A stretch of DNA of 64,000 nucleotides from Salmonella enterica subsp. enterica serovar Choleraesuis (GTDB lineage Bacteria; Pseudomonadota; Gammaproteobacteria; Enterobacterales; Enterobacteriaceae), in contig AP025685.1 of the NCBI GenBank assembly GCA_022846635.1, forward strand, positions 1,550,001 through 1,614,000. Direction: 5' to 3'. How positions within the stretch are numbered: the stretch's first letter is position 1; each line of letters starts with the position of its first letter. Positions 58,876 through 64,000 of this stretch are shown piece after piece. The notes under the pieces are model-generated. The model did no database searches. It was not told where the DNA came from and saw only the letters and a program-made list of their open reading frames with translations. A program made the position numbers and the translations under genes.

Positions 58876-59430
58876 ATGAATAACAGTCCTTTAAAATTAT
58901 GTGGTCCGGATATTACTTTACGCCCGGTCATGATTGAGGACTCTGTGGCAATTCAGCGCTACCGTCAGTTAGAGCAGGTGGCGCGCTATCAGTCGTGGAC
59001 AACGTTTGATACCGCCGCCGCAGAGCGGCTGGTTAGCGCTCAGCAGGGGCTGGAGGTCGATACCCCAGATAGCTGGTATCAGCTGGTTATTGTCGACAAT
59101 AATTCGGGTGAGCTGGCAGGCGACCTGGTTATGCACTTTCTGGCCGATGACCCACGCCAGGCGGAGGTGGGGTTTAATTTGTCTCCTGAATATCAGGACC
59201 GGGGCTACGCGACTCAGGCGCTCGGCTGTGTGCTGGATTATCTGTTTCGGGAATTGGCTAAACACCGGGTAACGGCGCTAACTGATGCGGATAATCTCGC
59301 CGCCGCCCGTTTGCTGGAGCGCTCTGGCTTTCGACGTGAAGGCCATTTTATTGAGAATATCTGGTTTAAAGGCCGCTACGGCAGTGAGTATCTATACGCA
59401 ATTCTGGCGCGGGAATGGCTGGCAGACTAA
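58876..59430 (+). CDS. RimJ/RimL-type GNAT acetyltransferase
   Basis: A 184-residue acetyltransferase of the group that includes ribosomal-protein acetylases: LCGPDITLRPVMIEDSVAIQRYRQL, the acetyl-CoA loop LSPEYQDRGYATQALGCVLDYLF and NLAAARLLERSGFRREGHF. Substrate unknown. GGAG precedes the ATG. It is convergent with cmoB across a bidirectional terminator. Confidence 0.85.
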   Translation: MNNSPLKLCGPDITLRPVMIEDSVAIQRYRQLEQVARYQSWTTFDTAAAERLVSAQQGLEVDTPDSWYQLVIVDNNSGELAGDLVMHFLADDPRQAEVGFNLSPEYQDRGYATQALGCVLDYLFRELAKHRVTALTDADNLAAARLLERSGFRREGHFIENIWFKGRYGSEYLYAILAREWLAD

Positions 59431-59459
59431 GTCGGGATAATACGGCGCGGCAAACCAGT

Positions 59460-59490
59460 AAAAAGGGGGAAATATTTTTCCCCCTTTCTT
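59460..59490. terminator. Bidirectional terminator between GNAT gene and cmoB
   Basis: AAAAAGGGGG (59460-59469) pairs with CCCCCTTTCTTTTT (from 59480). A and T runs flank both sides. Confidence 0.8.
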
Positions 59491-59507
59491 TTTGGGATGA
59501 TTCAGCC

Positions 59508-61650
<2,143 letters not shown>

Positions 61651-61738
61651 AGCGACCCCATCGGCTCCTGAATAATCACTCAGTCATTCTAACCGGTATT
61701 ATTCTGCCGTGTCGTCAAATCCGAAGATTATTCCTAAA

Positions 61739-62563
61739 TTACAACAGCGATATCTGATTTGGAATATTTGGGGCGGGGCCAATGGCCGGGCTGATTTGCT
61801 GAATTTGAGGCCATAGCGCCTCAATAAGTGCAGGCGTCAGCGCCATATCCGGGGTATGCAGAAACAGCCACGGGCTGGCTTCACCTTGCCACTTTTGCAG
61901 GCGATTAACCCAGTCGCTAAATAGCTGACGGTTAATTGTCATATCGGCACTGGAGATAAAACGAATCATCGGGTCTGTCGCGGTGAGCACTGCGTGAACC
62001 GGTAGCTTTGGTTTTTGCTGTCGGGCTTCACGAAACGGGAGGCTGAGGGCCGCCGCGCTATGCACCGGGCGGCTGTCGAGCACAACCCGGTTAACGCCAC
62101 GTTGATGCAAACCGCGGTTCAGCGCGCGCTCCTCTTCACCCCGGTTGAAAAATGCCTGATGGCGCACTTCAACGCCATAGCGAAACTCGCCGGGCAGCGA
62201 GTCGAGGAAAAGCCACAATGCGGGTAACGCTTCAGGCCCAAACCGCGCCGGCAGCTGGATCCAGAATTGGCCCATCCGATCGGCTAATGGTGACATGCGA
62301 TCGAGGAATTCGCGGGTCAGATCGCCACAGTTATGAAGGGCCGCTTTGTGGGTGATAGTGGTCGGAAACTTAAAGCAAAAGCGAAAGTCGTCGTGGGTCT
62401 GGGCGCGCCAGCGCTGGACAATTTCAGGGCTGGGGACCGCGTAAAGCGTAGTATCGCCCTCTACGCAGTTAAAATAGCGGGCGTAATCGGCAAGTGAACG
62501 GATGCCAAACCCCTGACGCACCCATTCCGGGTGCGTCCATTGAGGGAGACCGATATAGAGCAC
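61739..62563 (-). CDS. yecE: YecE, DUF72 family protein
   Basis: A 274-residue TIM-barrel protein of the DUF72 family: YIGLPQWTHPEWVRQGFG, FNCVEGDTTLYAVPSPEIVQRW, FRFCFKFPTTITH and GQFWIQLPARFGPE. Function unknown. It starts six bases after the yecD stop, so the two are probably co-transcribed. Confidence 0.9.
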   Translation of the reverse strand: MLYIGLPQWTHPEWVRQGFGIRSLADYARYFNCVEGDTTLYAVPSPEIVQRWRAQTHDDFRFCFKFPTTITHKAALHNCGDLTREFLDRMSPLADRMGQFWIQLPARFGPEALPALWLFLDSLPGEFRYGVEVRHQAFFNRGEEERALNRGLHQRGVNRVVLDSRPVHSAAALSLPFREARQQKPKLPVHAVLTATDPMIRFISSADMTINRQLFSDWVNRLQKWQGEASPWLFLHTPDMALTPALIEALWPQIQQISPAIGPAPNIPNQISLL

Positions 62564-62569
62564 GATGGC

Positions 62570-63136
62570 TTAGAGCGCGGCCAGGATCTGGTCGCAGCTG
62601 CGTACCCTGGCGATACGCGGGAAAATATGCGTCATGCTGCCCTGGTGCTGTTCGCTGCTGGCGGCGCTGCAAGCGTCTTCAACGATAATCAGGCCAAAGC
62701 CCAGTTCCCAGGCATTGCGGGCGGTGGATTCCACGCCGATATTGGTAGAAATACCGCACAGGACAATATTTTCTATGCCGCGACGGCGTAGCTGCATTTC
62801 CAGCGCGGTGCCGTAAAACGCGCCCCACTGGCGTTTAGTGATTTCGATATCGCTGTCGCGTTTACCGAGTGCTACCGGATAGTGCCACCATTCGGCAGGC
62901 AGGGCATGAGCCGGGACCGGCATATCAACCGGCTGTTTAAGCGCTTCGGCAAAGTCTTTCGACCATCCCACGCGTACCATCACGACCGGCGCGCCTTTAG
63001 CGCGAAAGTGGTCAGCCATGCGCGCGGCGCGGGCAACGACGTCTTCGGCACTGTGCGGGCCACCCGCGTATGGCAGAATGCCTTCCTGAAGATCGATAAT
63101 TACGAGTGCGGTGGTTTTTGGGTCTAGTTGCAGCAT
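62570..63136 (-). CDS. yecD: YecD, isochorismatase-family hydrolase
   Basis: A 188-residue cysteine hydrolase with the family triad D15 ([10 protein letters not shown]), K101 ([14 protein letters not shown]) and C127 ([24 protein letters not shown]). Substrate unknown. The ATG at 63136 has GGAGAAA seven bases upstream; a longer frame to 63154 is rejected. Matches E. coli YecD length. Divergent from aspS. Confidence 0.92.
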   Translation of the reverse strand: MLQLDPKTTALVIIDLQEGILPYAGGPHSAEDVVARAARMADHFRAKGAPVVMVRVGWSKDFAEALKQPVDMPVPAHALPAEWWHYPVALGKRDSDIEITKRQWGAFYGTALEMQLRRRGIENIVLCGISTNIGVESTARNAWELGFGLIIVEDACSAASSEQHQGSMTHIFPRIARVRSCDQILAAL

Positions 63137-63273
63137 GGGGTTTCTCCAAAACAAAGAGCGTTATGCCAATACCTTACGGGGTTGCCGGGCGCTCGTCGCG
63201 CTGAAATTTTGTTAGTTTTTGTTAAGTCTGGCACCCGGGCGGCCAGCAAACGTGCGTCTGAACCGCTTCGGAC

Positions 63274-63302
63274 TTATCGTGAAGGCGTTTTTCCAGTATA
63301 AT
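63274..63302 (+). promoter_or_regulatory. Probable aspS promoter
   Basis: TATAAT (63297-63302) lies 17 bases after a weak -35 (TTATCG, 63274-63279). A GC-rich stretch with six C follows. The leader to aspS is about 100 bases. Confidence 0.5.
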
Positions 63303-63402
63303 AGCCCCCTTTTTTATCCAGTAACGAATCAGACAATAGCTGCATCCGCGGTGCCTGAATGTCAGGCAGCGAGTAGCCTGTGGCTTAAGTAAGGGATATC
63401 TC

Positions 63403-64000
63403 ATGCGTACAGAATATTGTGGGCTGCTAAACCAGTCTCACGTCGGGCAGCAAGTGACTCTCTGCGGTTGGGTTAACCGTCGCCGTGACCTCGGCAGCCT
63501 TATCTTTATCGATATGCGCGATAGAGAAGGGATTGTGCAGGTATTTTTTGACCCGGATAAGGCCGATGCCTTTAAGCTAGCCTCTGAGCTGCGTAATGAA
63601 TTTTGCATCCAGCTGACCGGTACCGTGCGTGCGCGTGATGAGAAAAACATCAATCGCGATATGGCCACCGGTGAAGTTGAAGTATTTGCAACCGACCTGA
63701 CCATCATCAACCGTTCCGATGTGCTGCCGCTGGACTCCAACCACGTCAACACCGAAGAAGCGCGCCTGAAATATCGCTACCTCGACCTGCGTCGCCCGGA
63801 AATGGCCCAGCGCCTGAAAACCCGTGCCCGCATTACCAGCTTTGTGCGTCGTTTCATGGATAGCCACGGCTTCCTGGATATCGAAACCCCAATGCTGACC
63901 AAAGCAACGCCGGAAGGTGCCCGCGACTACCTGGTTCCATCCCGGGTACATAAAGGTAAATTCTACGCGCTGCCGCAATCTCCACAGCTGTTCAAACAGC
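63403..64000 (+). CDS. aspS: Aspartyl-tRNA synthetase (5' part)
   Basis: Class II synthetase charging tRNA-Asp, cut by the window end after 199 codons. Visible: the N-terminal OB-fold anticodon-binding domain ([30 protein letters not shown]), then class II motif 1 region ([41 protein letters not shown]) and the start of the flipping loop and motif 2 region ([10 protein letters not shown]). AAGGGA precedes the ATG. Confidence 0.97.
   Translation, partial: MRTEYCGLLNQSHVGQQVTLCGWVNRRRDLGSLIFIDMRDREGIVQVFFDPDKADAFKLASELRNEFCIQLTGTVRARDEKNINRDMATGEVEVFATDLTIINRSDVLPLDSNHVNTEEARLKYRYLDLRRPEMAQRLKTRARITSFVRRFMDSHGFLDIETPMLTKATPEGARDYLVPSRVHKGKFYALPQSPQLFKQ

Overview
The window is a chromosomal segment of a gamma-proteobacterium of the Enterobacteriaceae, related to but not the same as Escherichia, Salmonella or Enterobacter. 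Gene content, order and protein sequences follow the E. coli fliY-to-aspS flagellar region: tcyJ-dcyD-tcyLN, yecF, uvrY-uvrC, pgsA, glyW-cysT-leuZ, tyrP, yecR, yecJ, ftnB, otsBA, uspC, flhDC, motAB-cheAW, tar-cheRBYZ, flhBAE, argS, yecM, cutC, cmoAB, yecN, yecE, yecD, aspS. Between these core blocks sit lineage-specific cassettes.

Layout. 1-3.6 kb: cystine/cysteine uptake and D-cysteine breakdown. 3.8-7.7 kb: yecF, uvrY, uvrC, pgsA, with no sdiA. 7.8-8.2 kb: a three-tRNA operon. 8.4-15.5 kb: mixed core and accessory genes, including a secreted protein made of 21-residue repeats, tyrP, YecR lipoprotein, a GNAT plus D-amino-acid aminotransferase pair, a DcuB-type transporter and FtnB. 16.3-19 kb: trehalose synthesis and uspC. 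19.7-25 kb: flhDC and motAB-cheAW. 25-34.7 kb: an insertion carrying two MDR oxidoreductases, a LysR and a MarR regulator, the norR/norVW nitric-oxide detoxification locus with a DUF1971 gene, and a dicarboxylate symporter. It splits the chemotaxis genes in two. 35-43.3 kb: tar, cheRBYZ and flhBAE. 43.6-46.3 kb: a GPH transporter and GH105 hydrolase for rhamnogalacturonan fragments. 46.5-51 kb: argS, yecM, a MalY/PatB-type lyase and cutC. 51-59.4 kb: a second accessory island (GT25 glycosyltransferase, CPBP protease-like protein, the complete hcaEFCBD dioxygenase operon with hcaR, DUF4282, GNAT) where E. coli has torYZ. 59.5-64 kb: cmoBA, yecN, yecE, yecD and the start of aspS.

Regulation that can be read directly: a full CRP palindrome upstream of flhD; sigma-28 (FliA) promoters matching TAAA-N15-GCCGATAA inside the end of flhC (for motA) and upstream of tar; three NorR boxes and a sigma-54 promoter between norR and norV; a possible KdgR box before the GPH/GH105 pair; and a palindrome between a MarR gene and its divergent oxidoreductase. 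FlhDC would switch on flhBAE directly and, through FliA, both chemotaxis halves. The tar half has its own promoter, which explains how the split can be tolerated. No CRISPR array, insertion sequence, prophage or obvious defence system was seen.
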